This document shows, piece after piece, positions 34,688 to 44,493 of a DNA stretch of 64,000 nt. The stretch spans positions 1,736,001 through 1,800,000 of the forward strand of contig NZ_OZ201293.1 of NCBI RefSeq assembly GCF_964332355.1, in the 5' to 3' direction. The stretch is from Imbroritus primus (lineage in GTDB: Bacteria; Pseudomonadota; Gammaproteobacteria; Burkholderiales; Burkholderiaceae). Position 1 is the first letter of the stretch; each line of letters starts with the position of its first letter. Both the position numbers and the translations under genes were made by a program. The notes under the pieces were generated by a model. It did no database searches and was not told the origin of the DNA. It was given only the letters and a program-made list of their open reading frames with translations.

Positions 34688-37590
34688 GCCGTGCCCTCCC
34701 AGAATCCCTTGCGGCATAGTCCGCGCGCTTCGCAGTAACGGCAGGCCGCCTCGTCGCCGAACGCCGGCAACGGCTCGCCCGCGCGCAGCCGCACGATGTC
34801 TTCGCCCAACTGCCGTGCCAGCCAGTCCACGATGGTGGCGTAGTCTGGCAGCTCCACCGCGCGGTTGACATCCATGCCATCGCGCTCACTGTTTTCCAGT
34901 GCCACCCATGCGCCTTCAGCAACGTCGGGCTCCAGCAGTCCGTAGAACGCCAGCTGGCAATCCTCGAAAATCTCGTCCGGTTTATCGCGCAAGACACGCA
35001 GCGGCTGCGTCTTGTAGTCGAGTACCGCGAGCGTACCGTCGCGTTGCCGGTCGAGGCGGTCAAGGCGACCATGCAGGGTAAGGATATGGCCATCGTCCAG
35101 CGTCATCTCGCGCGCCCGCGCGACCTCGCCTGCCTGCCATTGCCAGCCCTGCGCCTCGCGCTCGCGCTGCCAGGCAACGTAGCCGGGCATCACTTGCTCC
35201 CAGCGGTGATAGAACGGCAGCACATTGCCGTCATAGGTCAGCAAGGCCTGGAAGACCTCGCGCGAAATGGCTGTCAGCAATGCCAGCCGCTCAGCGTCAC
35301 CGGCATGATCTGCCGGCGCTTCTGCAACTGCCTGGTGATAGCGCAGCAATGTGGCGTGCAATAGCTCGCCCACGGCACGCTTTTCCAGTTGTTCACTGGG
35401 CTCGTCCAGCTCCGCGAGCCGCAGCATGCGCGTGGCGAAGAACTGATAGGGGCAACGCCGCAGGGCCTGATAACCGGCGGCGCTGAGGCGGTTCGGTACC
35501 AGTGTCGGCGCGATTGGCTGCGGCATCTTCTGCGGCGTCGCGCGGGTGGTGAGTACGGGCAACGCAACTTTCGCGGCGAGCGTCACGCCATGCGCGGCAT
35601 AACGCTGGGCCAGGCGCTGCAGCCAACCCGACAGCGCGCGCGGCTCGCCCTGGCTGCCGGTACGCTGCCATGTCAGCACAACCTCGGCATTGTTGAGCAG
35701 CACTTCGGCAAGATCGCGCGCCTGCTGTGCAAAGCGCGCCTCGCGATCCGCCAGCCCCAGCTCGCGCCGTACGGCATTGGAGAGAAACATCAGCTCGGGT
35801 GCGGCGGATGGCAACTGGCCATCGTCGCAACCGACCACGACCACACCCTCGAAACGGCGCATGCGCGCCCCATTGAGCGGCAGCACCACGATGCGGCAGT
35901 CGCCTGCGGGCGCCGGCTCCTTGAAGACTTCGCTCTCCAGGACTACGCCAATGAGGGCGCGCCATTCGGCCAGCGACAGCGTGATGGAGGCCATCTGCAC
36001 GGCATCCCCGCGCAAACCCAGCCGCCGCAGGCATTCAAGCAGTTGCCGGCCGGCCTCGTCGGCCACGAGCGCTGCCCGCATGTCGAAATGGTCGAAGGTC
36101 TGCTCGGCCAGCGCCAGCCATGCGCCCAAGGGTCGCTTGCCAGGCTCGGCCCAACGGCTCGCTTCGTCCGCCAGCGTGGCGATCAGTGCCTGCATCGCGC
36201 CGACCTGCTGCGTCGCCTCCCGAGCGGTGTTGCCTGCATCGGGATCAGCATACTGGCTGTCACGCTCCGCCACCTGCTTCAGGCGCGCCCAACCCCCAGT
36301 CACGCTGTAGCGCCGGATCAACGCCTCAAGCGCACCGATGCGCTGGCTGCGCCCCTCCATTGCCGGCAGGCAATACGGGCTCTTGAGAAAATCGAGCAGC
36401 GCCTGGCTGTCGCCGCCAGTCACGACGATATCGAACCAGCGCATCAGCGCCGCAGCCGCCCGCGTCGTCGAGAGCTTCCAGCCAGTCTCATCGCTGACCG
36501 GCGCTCCGGCGCGTGCCAGCAAGGCCCGCACACGGCGCGCAACGACCCGGTCGTGCGCCACGAGCGCAAGTTGCTTGCGGCCTTCATTCAGCCAGTTGAC
36601 CAGCGTCTGCGCAGCCATCAGCGCCTCGTCTTCGAAACGTGCCGCGCCGCACAGGCGGATGGCGGGCGCCGGCCAAGGCGGCTCGTCGCCCTGCGAGAAA
36701 CCTGCGGCACCATGGTCAGCTTCCGCATGCGCAGGTGCCTCGCGGACTTCGGCGTCGTCCGTGCGGCATTCGGGCCAGGCTTGCAACAGGGTTGCAAGTT
36801 CTGTCACCGATGCCTGTGATGGTGTAGTCTCGTTGGAGACATCTGCATGCCAGGCGTAGCCGATCTGCAGCACCGGCACCCGCTGGGCCAGCCGCTCCAG
36901 CCACGCCTGCTCGGCATGCTCCGGCGGCGTCGGGGCCAGCCAGATGACCGGGCCATCGACCTGCTCCGCCAGTCGCGCCATGCCTTGCAGCCTCACGGGC
37001 ACCGGATCGGCCCGGTCAGCCAGTGTCCGCCAGAACGCCATGACGATGCGCGATTCCTCGCCCAGGAAGCGCTCCGCCAGGGTGTCGTACCCGACCGCCA
37101 GCGCGGCCTGCAGCCGTGTCTCGTAGTCCGCGTCATCGTCGGCCGCGCCGGCCCACGCGGCATCGAGTGTCAGCCAGCGCCGCGACAGCTCATCACCGAC
37201 AGTGAGTATGGTTTGCGCCAGCCCCCACGCCGCGCCTTCGCCTTGCAAGCCGAAGATCTGCTGCAGCCATGACTGCGAGCGGATCGCCTGCTGCACGGTC
37301 AGCAGCCGGGTCAGGTGCGTGCGCGGCAGCGGATCGTCCGGCAAGGGCGGTACATCGAGCAGCCAGTGGCCGAGGGTGAGGATGCGCGGCAGCAGGCCGG
37401 CCCGGCCACTTCGTGCGGCGACAGCCTGCAGCGCCTGGCGCGTGGCGGGAATCTGGGCAGCGGTCGGCACCACGACATGCGCGGCGGCAGCCGGCTGATC
37501 CTGCGCCTCGAGGTATTGCCAGGCAACCTCGGCCGCCCGTTCGAGAAAGCCCCGGCCGGGCTGGATATCGCGAGTCGTAAGCAGGCTCAT
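34684..37590 (-). CDS. addB: AddB-type nuclease subunit with Fe-S staple
   Basis: The 968-aa partner of AddA. The middle is an inactivated helicase-like fold. The C-terminus is a PD-(D/E)XK nuclease with LHGRLDRLD and LDYKTQ. Cysteines in RRCPYQFF and in CRYCEARGLC bracket that domain, the pattern that binds a structural [4Fe-4S] cluster in AddB. Its frame begins with MSLLTTRDIQPGRG at 37590 and overlaps addA. RecC is the alternative analogue, but the nuclease motif favours AddB. Confidence 0.9.
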   Translation of the reverse strand: MSLLTTRDIQPGRGFLERAAEVAWQYLEAQDQPAAAAHVVVPTAAQIPATRQALQAVAARSGRAGLLPRILTLGHWLLDVPPLPDDPLPRTHLTRLLTVQQAIRSQSWLQQIFGLQGEGAAWGLAQTILTVGDELSRRWLTLDAAWAGAADDDADYETRLQAALAVGYDTLAERFLGEESRIVMAFWRTLADRADPVPVRLQGMARLAEQVDGPVIWLAPTPPEHAEQAWLERLAQRVPVLQIGYAWHADVSNETTPSQASVTELATLLQAWPECRTDDAEVREAPAHAEADHGAAGFSQGDEPPWPAPAIRLCGAARFEDEALMAAQTLVNWLNEGRKQLALVAHDRVVARRVRALLARAGAPVSDETGWKLSTTRAAAALMRWFDIVVTGGDSQALLDFLKSPYCLPAMEGRSQRIGALEALIRRYSVTGGWARLKQVAERDSQYADPDAGNTAREATQQVGAMQALIATLADEASRWAEPGKRPLGAWLALAEQTFDHFDMRAALVADEAGRQLLECLRRLGLRGDAVQMASITLSLAEWRALIGVVLESEVFKEPAPAGDCRIVVLPLNGARMRRFEGVVVVGCDDGQLPSAAPELMFLSNAVRRELGLADREARFAQQARDLAEVLLNNAEVVLTWQRTGSQGEPRALSGWLQRLAQRYAAHGVTLAAKVALPVLTTRATPQKMPQPIAPTLVPNRLSAAGYQALRRCPYQFFATRMLRLAELDEPSEQLEKRAVGELLHATLLRYHQAVAEAPADHAGDAERLALLTAISREVFQALLTYDGNVLPFYHRWEQVMPGYVAWQREREAQGWQWQAGEVARAREMTLDDGHILTLHGRLDRLDRQRDGTLAVLDYKTQPLRVLRDKPDEIFEDCQLAFYGLLEPDVAEGAWVALENSERDGMDVNRAVELPDYATIVDWLARQLGEDIVRLRAGEPLPAFGDEAACRYCEARGLCRKGFWEGTA

Positions 37591-37957
37591 GATCTACCGG
37601 TGCTCCAGGCCCGCCGTCGATCACGCGGGCTATGGGTCTGATAGGGAGAATTCAAGGTTGATTTACGTGGTATTGGTAATATATAGGCCTTGGAAGCCCG
37701 ATCGAGACGCGGTGCCAGGCCGTCCTCAGGCTGCGCCCTGCACATCGCACGGCCCCGCAGGCACGGCGCCGGTCACGCATCTTCCGGCACGGTACGGAAC
37801 CGTGCCCGGACACGGTCGAGACCGTACCCGGAATATCGCACGCAAGTCCATGCCGGCGGGCATGTCATCGGGCGCTGTCCTGCATGCTGTCCGGACTTCG
37901 TGTAATGTAACCCACTGGCTACATGCCAGACCATAACGACATCAGAGGTTTTCCGCC
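37591..37957. other. Divergent addB / trxA intergenic region
   Basis: A 367-base gap between two divergently read genes, locally A+T-rich near 37650-37690. No coding frame is convincing. One candidate plus-strand promoter is listed separately at 37658-37685; if used it gives trxA a leader of about 270 bases. Confidence 0.4.
37658..37685 (+). promoter_or_regulatory. Candidate promoter upstream of trxA
   Basis: TTGATT, 16-base spacer, TATATA in the only clearly A+T-rich patch of the gap. The distance to trxA is long, so a second, nearer promoter is possible (TGTAATGTAA-like bases occur near 37900-37912). Assigned by eye. Confidence 0.35.
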
Positions 37958-38284
37958 ATGAGCGACCAAATCAAGTATGTGAGCGACGCATCGTTCGAAG
38001 CTGACGTTCTCCAATCGTCCAAGCCGGTTCTGCTCGATTTCTGGGCTGAATGGTGCGGTCCCTGCAAAATGATTGCGCCGATCCTCGACGAAGTGGCGAA
38101 GGACTACGCTGACAAGCTGCAGGTCGCCAAGATCAACGTGGACGACAACCAGGCCGTGCCGGCCAAGTTCGGCATCCGTGGCATTCCCACGCTGATCCTG
38201 TTCAAGGATGGCGCCGTGGCCGCGCAGAAGGTTGGCGCGCTGTCCAAGTCGCAACTGACCGCGTTCCTCGACGGTCACCTGTAA
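37958..38284 (+). CDS. trxA: Thioredoxin
   Basis: Cytoplasmic disulfide reductase of 108 aa. The active site is WCGPCK with Cys33 and Cys36, and the cis-proline is in GIRGIPTLILF. AGAGG lies upstream of the ATG. It is followed by rho, the conserved trxA-rho pair of proteobacteria. Confidence 0.98.
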   Translation: MSDQIKYVSDASFEADVLQSSKPVLLDFWAEWCGPCKMIAPILDEVAKDYADKLQVAKINVDDNQAVPAKFGIRGIPTLILFKDGAVAAQKVGALSKSQLTAFLDGHL

Positions 38285-38494
38285 GCATCGGGCGCGGGGG
38301 CGGACACGCCCTTGCACCCCGCCCCGCCGGTATGCGGCTGCCACCCGGCATACGTAATTACCCCAATCCGGCGGGAGCGATGGATATGCTAAACTGCGCT
38401 CCAGTGGTTTCCTGAGCATCCCGCTCACCATTCGTTCCCCATCTCCCCCTTCTAAGATTTTCCCCGCCCGTCCGGGCAACACACACTCACGTTT
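38285..38494. promoter_or_regulatory. rho leader region
   Basis: A 210-base gap between trxA and rho. It is C-rich over its last about 90 bases with few G residues, the composition expected of Rho-utilisation sites, so Rho-dependent autoregulation as in E. coli is plausible. No intrinsic terminator with a T tract is present between the genes. Confidence 0.4.
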
Positions 38495-39757
38495 ATGCAC
38501 TTAACAGAACTTAAATCGCTCCACGTTTCGGCGCTGCTCGAAATGGCCGCCACGCTGGAGATCGACAATGCCCAGCGCATGCGCAAGCAGGAGTTGATGT
38601 TTGCGATCCTGAAGAAGCGCGCGAAGATGGGCGAAACGATTTACGGTGACGGCACGCTCGAAGTGCTGCCCGACGGTTTCGGCTTCCTGCGCTCGCCGGA
38701 AACCTCGTACCTCGCCAGCACGGACGATATCTACATCAGCCCGTCGCAGATCCGCCGTTTCAACCTGCACACCGGCGACACCATCGAAGGCGAAGTGCGT
38801 ACGCCCAAGGACGGCGAGCGCTATTTCGCGCTGGTAAAAGTCGACAAGGTCAACGGCTATCCGCCGGAAGCGGTCAAGAACCGCATCATGTTCGAGAACC
38901 TGACGCCGCTGCATCCGAACCGGCCGCTACATCTCGAACGCGACATCAAGGCCGAGGAAAACATCACCGGCCGCATCATCGACATGATCGCACCCATCGG
39001 CTTTGGCCAGCGCGGCCTGCTGGTGGCCTCGCCCAAGTCGGGCAAGACGGTGATGCTGCAGCACATCGCCCACGCCATCATCAACAACAATCCGGACGCG
39101 ATGCTGATCGTGCTGCTGATCGACGAGCGCCCGGAAGAAGTGACCGAAATGCAGCGCTCGGTGCGCGGCGAAGTGGTTGCCTCGACTTTCGACGAGCCGG
39201 CCATCCGCCACGTGCAGGTTGCCGAAATGGTGATCGAGAAAGCCAAGCGCCTGGTCGAAATGAAGAAGGATGTGGTCATCCTGCTCGACTCGATCACCCG
39301 CCTCGCCCGCGCCTACAACACCGTGGTGCCGGCTTCCGGCAAGGTGCTCACCGGCGGTGTGGATGCCAACGCCCTCCAGCGCCCGAAACGCTTCTTCGGC
39401 GCCGCGCGCAATCTGGAAGAAGGCGGCTCGCTGACCATCATCGCCACCGCTCTGATCGAAACCGGCAGCCGCATGGACGACGTGATCTATGAAGAGTTCA
39501 AGGGCACCGGCAACATGGAAGTGCACCTCGAGCGTCGTCTCGCCGAGAAGCGCCTGTATCCGGCCATCAACCTGAACAAGTCGGGTACGCGCCGCGAGGA
39601 GTTGCTGATCAAGCCGGACATCCTGCAGAAGATCTGGGTCCTGCGCAAATTCATCTCCGACATGGACGAAGTCGAGGCAATGGACTTCATTCTCGACAAG
39701 ATGAAGTCCACGAAGAACAACGCCGAGTTCTTCGACATGATGCGACGCGGCAACTGA
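38495..39757 (+). CDS. rho: Transcription termination factor Rho
   Basis: Hexameric RNA helicase of 420 aa. The N-terminal Rho domain opens MHLTELKSLHVSALLEMA, followed by the cold-shock-like RNA-binding part (GDGTLEVLPDGFGFLRS), Walker A in SPKSGKT, Walker B in VVILLDSITRLARAYN, and the Q/R loops. Length is standard. A strong terminator follows at 39770. Confidence 0.98.
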   Translation: MHLTELKSLHVSALLEMAATLEIDNAQRMRKQELMFAILKKRAKMGETIYGDGTLEVLPDGFGFLRSPETSYLASTDDIYISPSQIRRFNLHTGDTIEGEVRTPKDGERYFALVKVDKVNGYPPEAVKNRIMFENLTPLHPNRPLHLERDIKAEENITGRIIDMIAPIGFGQRGLLVASPKSGKTVMLQHIAHAIINNNPDAMLIVLLIDERPEEVTEMQRSVRGEVVASTFDEPAIRHVQVAEMVIEKAKRLVEMKKDVVILLDSITRLARAYNTVVPASGKVLTGGVDANALQRPKRFFGAARNLEEGGSLTIIATALIETGSRMDDVIYEEFKGTGNMEVHLERRLAEKRLYPAINLNKSGTRREELLIKPDILQKIWVLRKFISDMDEVEAMDFILDKMKSTKNNAEFFDMMRRGN

Positions 39758-39769
39758 CCGCCGCGAACA

Positions 39770-39797
39770 AACAACACGCGCCACGGCGCGTGTTGTT
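39770..39797 (+). terminator. Intrinsic terminator after rho
   Basis: A perfect 12-bp stem (AACAACACGCGC / GCGCGTGTTGTT) with a 4-base loop, ending in a T-rich arm. It lies 13 bases after the rho stop. Confidence 0.75.
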
Positions 39798-39865
39798 GTC
39801 TGGACTGCCCGGCTCCTCTCTGCGGTGATCTTCCCGATTCACATCGCTACCTCATTCGCCTGCCC

Positions 39866-40693
39866 ATGCTCGGACGCCTGTCCTCCTATCTGCGGCGCCG
39901 CACACGCCAACGGCAACTGGCACGCTACGCGATTGCCGATCCGCTCTGGCACCGGACCATTGCCAGCCTGCCCTTCCTGCAGCAACGGGACGCCGGGACG
40001 CTGACGGAACTGCGCGAGCTGGCCACGCTGTTCATCGCCGAAAAGGAATTCTCCACCGCGCACGACATGCCACTGACCGACGACATGGTGGTCAGCGTGG
40101 CGGCGCAAGCGTGCCTGCCCATCCTGCGCCTGGGCCTGGAGTGCTACCAGGGCTGGCATGGCATCGTGCTGTATCCGGGCGAGTTCCTGATCCGCAAGAC
40201 CGTGGTCGACGAGATCGGCCTGGTGCACGGCGTGGAGGAAGAAGCCACGGGCGAAGCCTGGGAGCACGGCCCCGTGATTCTGTCATGGCCCGACGCCGCG
40301 CAGGAGATCGCCAGCGATCTGCCGTACAACGTCGTGATCCACGAGTTCGCCCACAAGCTGGACATGCTGAACGGCGAGCCCGACGGCATTCCAGCCTTTT
40401 CGCGCCAGTTGCATGGCGACCTCGATCCGCAGGCCTGGCAGACCGGCTTCGATGCCGCCTACCTGCATTTTGTCGCGCAGGTAGAGTCCGCCGATGCACT
40501 GACTGACGACGAGGCATATCACGCGGCGCTGGAAGCCCTGCTGATCGACCACTATGGCGCGGTCGATCCGGCCGAGTTCTTTGCCGTCAGTTCGGAAGCA
40601 TTTTTCGTGGACGGACCGGCATTCAAAGCGGCATATCCGGCACTTTTTGACCTGCTGGCGGCATACTACCGGCAGGATCCCGCACAAGTGTGA
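39866..40693 (+). CDS. mtfA: M90 zinc peptidase MtfA
   Basis: Cytoplasmic zinc metallopeptidase; in E. coli MtfA binds the repressor Mlc and so affects glucose PTS genes. The 275-aa product has HEFAH at about 159-163 and a downstream Glu in the PAEFFAVSSEAFF region as likely third ligand, as in the family. An Mlc-like partner is not present in the window, so the regulatory role is not supported here. Confidence 0.9.
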   Translation: MLGRLSSYLRRRTRQRQLARYAIADPLWHRTIASLPFLQQRDAGTLTELRELATLFIAEKEFSTAHDMPLTDDMVVSVAAQACLPILRLGLECYQGWHGIVLYPGEFLIRKTVVDEIGLVHGVEEEATGEAWEHGPVILSWPDAAQEIASDLPYNVVIHEFAHKLDMLNGEPDGIPAFSRQLHGDLDPQAWQTGFDAAYLHFVAQVESADALTDDEAYHAALEALLIDHYGAVDPAEFFAVSSEAFFVDGPAFKAAYPALFDLLAAYYRQDPAQV

Positions 40694-40734
40694 GCCGCGC
40701 GACAAACTCCCGCATCACTTTTGCCCCACGCCGC

Positions 40735-40764
40735 TTGCTCAAGTCCTTGTTTTTCTGACATAAT
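40735..40764 (+). promoter_or_regulatory. Putative promoter of rpmE2
   Basis: TTGCTC, an 18-base spacer, CATAAT, about 80 bases before the rpmE2 start. Each hexamer matches consensus at four or five positions. Assigned by eye. Confidence 0.55.
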
Positions 40765-40842
40765 CGCGGTTTGCTCCGGCAAGTGGTCTGGTATCGGGTC
40801 TCCGACCTCGCCAGGCTGGCTACCTCAACCTCAGGAAAAATC

Positions 40843-41109
40843 ATGAAACAAGACATCCATCCCGATTACAACGAAGTGATTTTCGAAGACGTGTCGTGCG
40901 GCTTCAAGTTCAAGACGCGCACCACGATGAAGTCCAAGGAAACCACTACCTGGACCGACGGCAAGGAATATCCGCTGATCAAAATCGAAACGTCGTCCGA
41001 ATCGCACCCGTTCTACACGGGCCAGCAAAAGATCATGGACACGGCTGGTCGCGTCGAGAAGTTCCGCCAGAAATTCGGCTCGAAAATCGGCAAGGCCTCG
41101 GCAGCGTAA
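40843..41109 (+). CDS. rpmE2: 50S ribosomal protein L31, type B
   Basis: 88-aa zinc-free form of L31 (YkgM type). It begins MKQDIHPDYNEVIFEDVS and lacks the CxxC zinc pair of type A L31; only one Cys is present. In many bacteria the zinc-free form replaces the zinc form when zinc is short under Zur, but no Zur-like palindrome was recognised upstream, so it may be the constitutive L31. AGGA lies before the start at 40843; earlier in-frame codons are not used. Confidence 0.96.
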   Translation: MKQDIHPDYNEVIFEDVSCGFKFKTRTTMKSKETTTWTDGKEYPLIKIETSSESHPFYTGQQKIMDTAGRVEKFRQKFGSKIGKASAA

Positions 41110-41194
41110 TCCCGCTGCATCCGGCCCCGGGGCTTCGGCTCTGGCGCGTGGGATTGCGGGCTACAGTCCCGCCCCGACGGATCGCCCCAACCGG

Positions 41195-41226
41195 AAAGGC
41201 AGCGCAAGCTGCCTTTTTGCTTTTTC
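41195..41226 (+). terminator. Intrinsic terminator after rpmE2
   Basis: AAAGGCAGC, loop GCAA, GCTGCCTTT, followed by TTGCTTTTTC. A perfect 9-bp stem with a good T tract, ahead of the glycosyltransferase start at 41251. Confidence 0.88.
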
Positions 41227-41250
41227 ACCGATTGCCTTACACTGCGCTGC

Positions 41251-43035
41251 ATGCCACCTGCCCAGACGTCCCGCGTTCACTTGACCGCCGCCGCCACCAG
41301 CGCCTTGCCGCGCTGGCTGCTGCTCGCCCTGTGCATCATCTACGGACTGTCCGGACTGTTCCTGCGCGACCCCTGGAAAAACGAGGATGCCGCCGGCTTC
41401 GGCGTGATGTGGACGCTGGCCCAAGGCGGGGTGCAGGACTGGCTCCTGCCCAATATCGTCGGCCGTCCGCACATCGAGGATGGTCCGCTGGTGTTCTGGA
41501 TCGGCGCCCTGATGATCAAGCTGTTCGGCTGGCTGCTGGGTGCCGCCGATGCGGCGCGCCTGTCCACCGCACTCTTCTTCTTCGTCACCTGCGCCAGCAT
41601 CTGGTATGGCGCCTACCTGCTCGGCCGCCGCGCCGAGGTACAGCCCTTTGAATTCGCCTTCGGCGGACAACCCAAGGCGCGCGACTACGGCCGCACGCTG
41701 GCCGATGGCGCGCTGCTGATCTTCCTCGCCTGCGTTGGACTCGCGCAGCGCGGGCACGAGACCACGGCGCAGGTCGGGCAGATGTACTGCATCGCGCTGA
41801 TGCTCTATGGCCTGATCCGCAGTCTCGACAAACCCAACCAGGGTGCGCTCTGGCTCGGCCTGGGCCTCGGCGCCTTCGGGCTCGCCAGCGGGCCGGTCAT
41901 GCCACTGGCGCTCACGGCAAGCCTGCTGCTCGCCACGTGGGTATGCCCGCAACGCTCATGGCGGCGCGTACTGTCCATCAGCCTGCCGCTGGCGCTCGCT
42001 ATCGTCCTGGCATGGTTCGCCGCCGCCTATTTTGGCGCGGACGAACGCAGCGATGCTGTTGCCTTCATCCGCGAATGGTCGCGCTTCGATCGGCGCATGT
42101 ATGGTGTGCCGGTGCCCGAAGTCCTGGGCTTCATCGCACGCAACCTGCTGCTCTATACATGGCCAGTCTGGCCGCTGGCGATCTGGGCCTGGCACAGCTG
42201 GGACGGCATGCGTCGCGCACCGCATATCGTGCTGCCATTGGCGCTACTGCTGCCACAGCTCGTGCTTCTGGCAATGCAGCAGACCGGCGGGGACATGCAG
42301 TACATCCTGCTGCTGCCGCCGCTGGCCATGCTCGCCACCTTTGGCCTGCCTACACTGAAGCGCAGCATTATCAATGCGATCGACTGGTTCGCGGTGTTCT
42401 CCTTCACGATCCTGTGCGGCTTCGTCTGGCTGATCTGGATCGCCAAGCTGACCGGGTATCCGCCCAAGATCGCCCGCAATGTGTATCGTCTGCTGCCTGG
42501 CTATGTGCCGGAGTTCAGCGTCATCGCCCTGATCGCCGCGCTGCTGGTGACGGCCGCCTGGATCCTGATCGTGCGCTGGCGCGTATCTCGCGCGCCAAAG
42601 ATGATCTGGCGCAGCGTGGTGATTTCCGCTGCCGGCGCGACGCTGATGTGGGTGCTGATGATGACGCTGTGGCTGCCCACCATCAACTACGGCAAGACGT
42701 ACCGCGATGTCGCCGAGGCGGCCGCCATGGCCCTGCCCTCGACCTACCAGTGCGTACAGCCGATCCGCATGGGTGACGCGCAACTGGCCAGCTTTGCCTA
42801 CTTCGGCCATATCCGCTTTGGGGGGCCGGAGGACAACTGCGATGTGCTGCTGCGCCATGACCCCCAGAACTACGGCGAACCCACCAGCGTCTCGCGCTTC
42901 CAGTGGCGGCTGATCTGGGAAGGGCGCCGGCCGTCGGATCGCGATGAACGTTTCCGCATGTACCATCTCCAGCCGCTGGCAGAAAAGCCATCCCGCGCAC
43001 CTTCGTTCTCGGATATCCGGCGGCGCCGGCACTGA
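41251..43035 (+). CDS. GT-C family (ArnT/PMT-like) membrane glycosyltransferase
   Basis: A 594-aa polytopic protein with about 12 hydrophobic helices from residue 20 to 475 and a soluble C-terminal part. The first periplasmic loop (RDPWKNEDAAG, about 39-49) holds acidic residues where GT-C enzymes keep the catalytic Asp; RGHETTAQVGQMYCIALML is an ArnT-like second motif. It should move a sugar from a polyprenyl-phosphate donor to a lipid or protein on the periplasmic side. The donor and acceptor are unknown; no lipid A-modifying arn operon is nearby. Confidence 0.82.
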   Translation: MPPAQTSRVHLTAAATSALPRWLLLALCIIYGLSGLFLRDPWKNEDAAGFGVMWTLAQGGVQDWLLPNIVGRPHIEDGPLVFWIGALMIKLFGWLLGAADAARLSTALFFFVTCASIWYGAYLLGRRAEVQPFEFAFGGQPKARDYGRTLADGALLIFLACVGLAQRGHETTAQVGQMYCIALMLYGLIRSLDKPNQGALWLGLGLGAFGLASGPVMPLALTASLLLATWVCPQRSWRRVLSISLPLALAIVLAWFAAAYFGADERSDAVAFIREWSRFDRRMYGVPVPEVLGFIARNLLLYTWPVWPLAIWAWHSWDGMRRAPHIVLPLALLLPQLVLLAMQQTGGDMQYILLLPPLAMLATFGLPTLKRSIINAIDWFAVFSFTILCGFVWLIWIAKLTGYPPKIARNVYRLLPGYVPEFSVIALIAALLVTAAWILIVRWRVSRAPKMIWRSVVISAAGATLMWVLMMTLWLPTINYGKTYRDVAEAAAMALPSTYQCVQPIRMGDAQLASFAYFGHIRFGGPEDNCDVLLRHDPQNYGEPTSVSRFQWRLIWEGRRPSDRDERFRMYHLQPLAEKPSRAPSFSDIRRRRH

Positions 43036-43055
43036 GCATCGGCCGTTGCCCTGAT

Positions 43056-44459
43056 ATGCTGATCCAGGACATCCGACGCATTCTCGCGCTGGCCGGCCCG
43101 CTGCTTGCGGGCCAGCTGGCGGTGATCGGCTTTGGCGTCATCGACACCATGATGTCTGGCCGCGCATCAGCCGAAGACCTCGCGGCGATCGGTCTCGGCA
43201 GCTCGATCTATATCACCGTCTATATCAGCCTCACGGGAGTGCTTCAGGCACTGGCCCCCATCGCCGCGCAACTCTATGGCGCAGGCCAGTTGCGGCAGAT
43301 CGGCGAGGAGGTTCGGCAAAGCGCCTGGCTGGCGCTCGCGCTTGCGGTTCCCGGCGTACTCCTGCTGCTCTTTCCCGGCCCCATCCTGTCACTCGCCGAC
43401 ACGCCGCCGGCCCTCACCGGCAAGGTGGAACGGTTTCTCCACCTGACCGCCTTCGGGTTGCCGGCGGCGCTTGGATTCCGCGTGTATCAGGCGATCAACA
43501 ACGCCCTTTCGCGCCCCATCATGGTCACATTGCTGCAGGTCGGCGGTCTGGCGCTGAAGGTGCCGCTCAATGCGTGGTTCATCTATGGCGGCTTGGGCAT
43601 CGCGCCAATGGGCGGACCAGGCTGCGCCCTCGCCTCCACCGTAATCGCCTGGGGATGGTGCCTCACCGGCATCGCGATTCTCTACCGTGGCAATGCCTAC
43701 CAGGCCCTGGAGATTTTCAACCGCTGGTCTGCCCCGCGCCGCGCATCACTGCTTGCGCTCTTGCGCCTGGGCGTGCCGATGGGCATGACCTACCTGATCG
43801 AAATCACGTCGTTCACACTCATGGCGCTCTTCATTGCACGCCTCGGTACCTTGTCCCTCGCCGGCCACCAGATTGCCGCCAATATCGGTGCGGTCGTCTA
43901 CATGGTGCCACTGTCACTGGCCATCGCCACCTCGGTACTGGTTGCCCAGGCGGTCGGTGCACGACGCTTCGAAGAGGCAAGGCGCACTGCATGGAGCAGC
44001 ATCATCTTTGCCGTTGCGCTTGCGGCGGTGCTGGGCATTGCCCTGTGGCTCGGCCGCACGGCAATACTGCAAATGTATTCCAACGATGCGGCCGTCATCA
44101 CTGCCGCACTTCCGTTGGTTGCATTCATCGCGCTGTACCAGCTGGCAGATGCCGTGCAGATCATGGCGGCGTTCATCCTCCGTGCGTACAAGATTGCGCT
44201 TGTCCCGACCGTCATCTACGCACTCTCACTCTGGGGGATTGGCCTGGGAGGCGGCTACGTACTCGGCTTTGGGCTGATCGACGGCACGCCATCCTTTCTC
44301 CATGGCGCAACTGGCTTCTGGGCGGCGAACGGCACGAGCCTGGCCGTCGCCGGCCTGTTGCTAGTTGGATACTTCCGCCGTGTCAGCAGTCAGGCGTGCG
44401 CAGAAGCCCTGGCGTCCTCCGGGACATCGGTAGATCCGAAGCGCGCCACCGAGGCGTAA
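43056..44459 (+). CDS. MATE family efflux transporter
   Basis: A 467-aa protein with about 12 membrane helices in two similar halves, typical NorM/DinF-type MATE. The start (MLIQDIRRILALAGPLLAGQLAVIGFGVIDTMM) matches family N-termini, and VVYMVPLSLAIATSVLVAQAVGAR is a well-conserved segment. Cation-coupled drug or metabolite export is the general role. It follows the glycosyltransferase after 20 bases, probably one transcript. Confidence 0.93.
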   Translation: MLIQDIRRILALAGPLLAGQLAVIGFGVIDTMMSGRASAEDLAAIGLGSSIYITVYISLTGVLQALAPIAAQLYGAGQLRQIGEEVRQSAWLALALAVPGVLLLLFPGPILSLADTPPALTGKVERFLHLTAFGLPAALGFRVYQAINNALSRPIMVTLLQVGGLALKVPLNAWFIYGGLGIAPMGGPGCALASTVIAWGWCLTGIAILYRGNAYQALEIFNRWSAPRRASLLALLRLGVPMGMTYLIEITSFTLMALFIARLGTLSLAGHQIAANIGAVVYMVPLSLAIATSVLVAQAVGARRFEEARRTAWSSIIFAVALAAVLGIALWLGRTAILQMYSNDAAVITAALPLVAFIALYQLADAVQIMAAFILRAYKIALVPTVIYALSLWGIGLGGGYVLGFGLIDGTPSFLHGATGFWAANGTSLAVAGLLLVGYFRRVSSQACAEALASSGTSVDPKRATEA

Positions 44460-44493
44460 TCAATGCCCGAAGAAAGCGGCAGGCCAGGATGCC

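Noticed and set aside
40735..40842. Zur box upstream of the zinc-free L31.
   Set aside because: No convincing palindrome could be identified in the leader.
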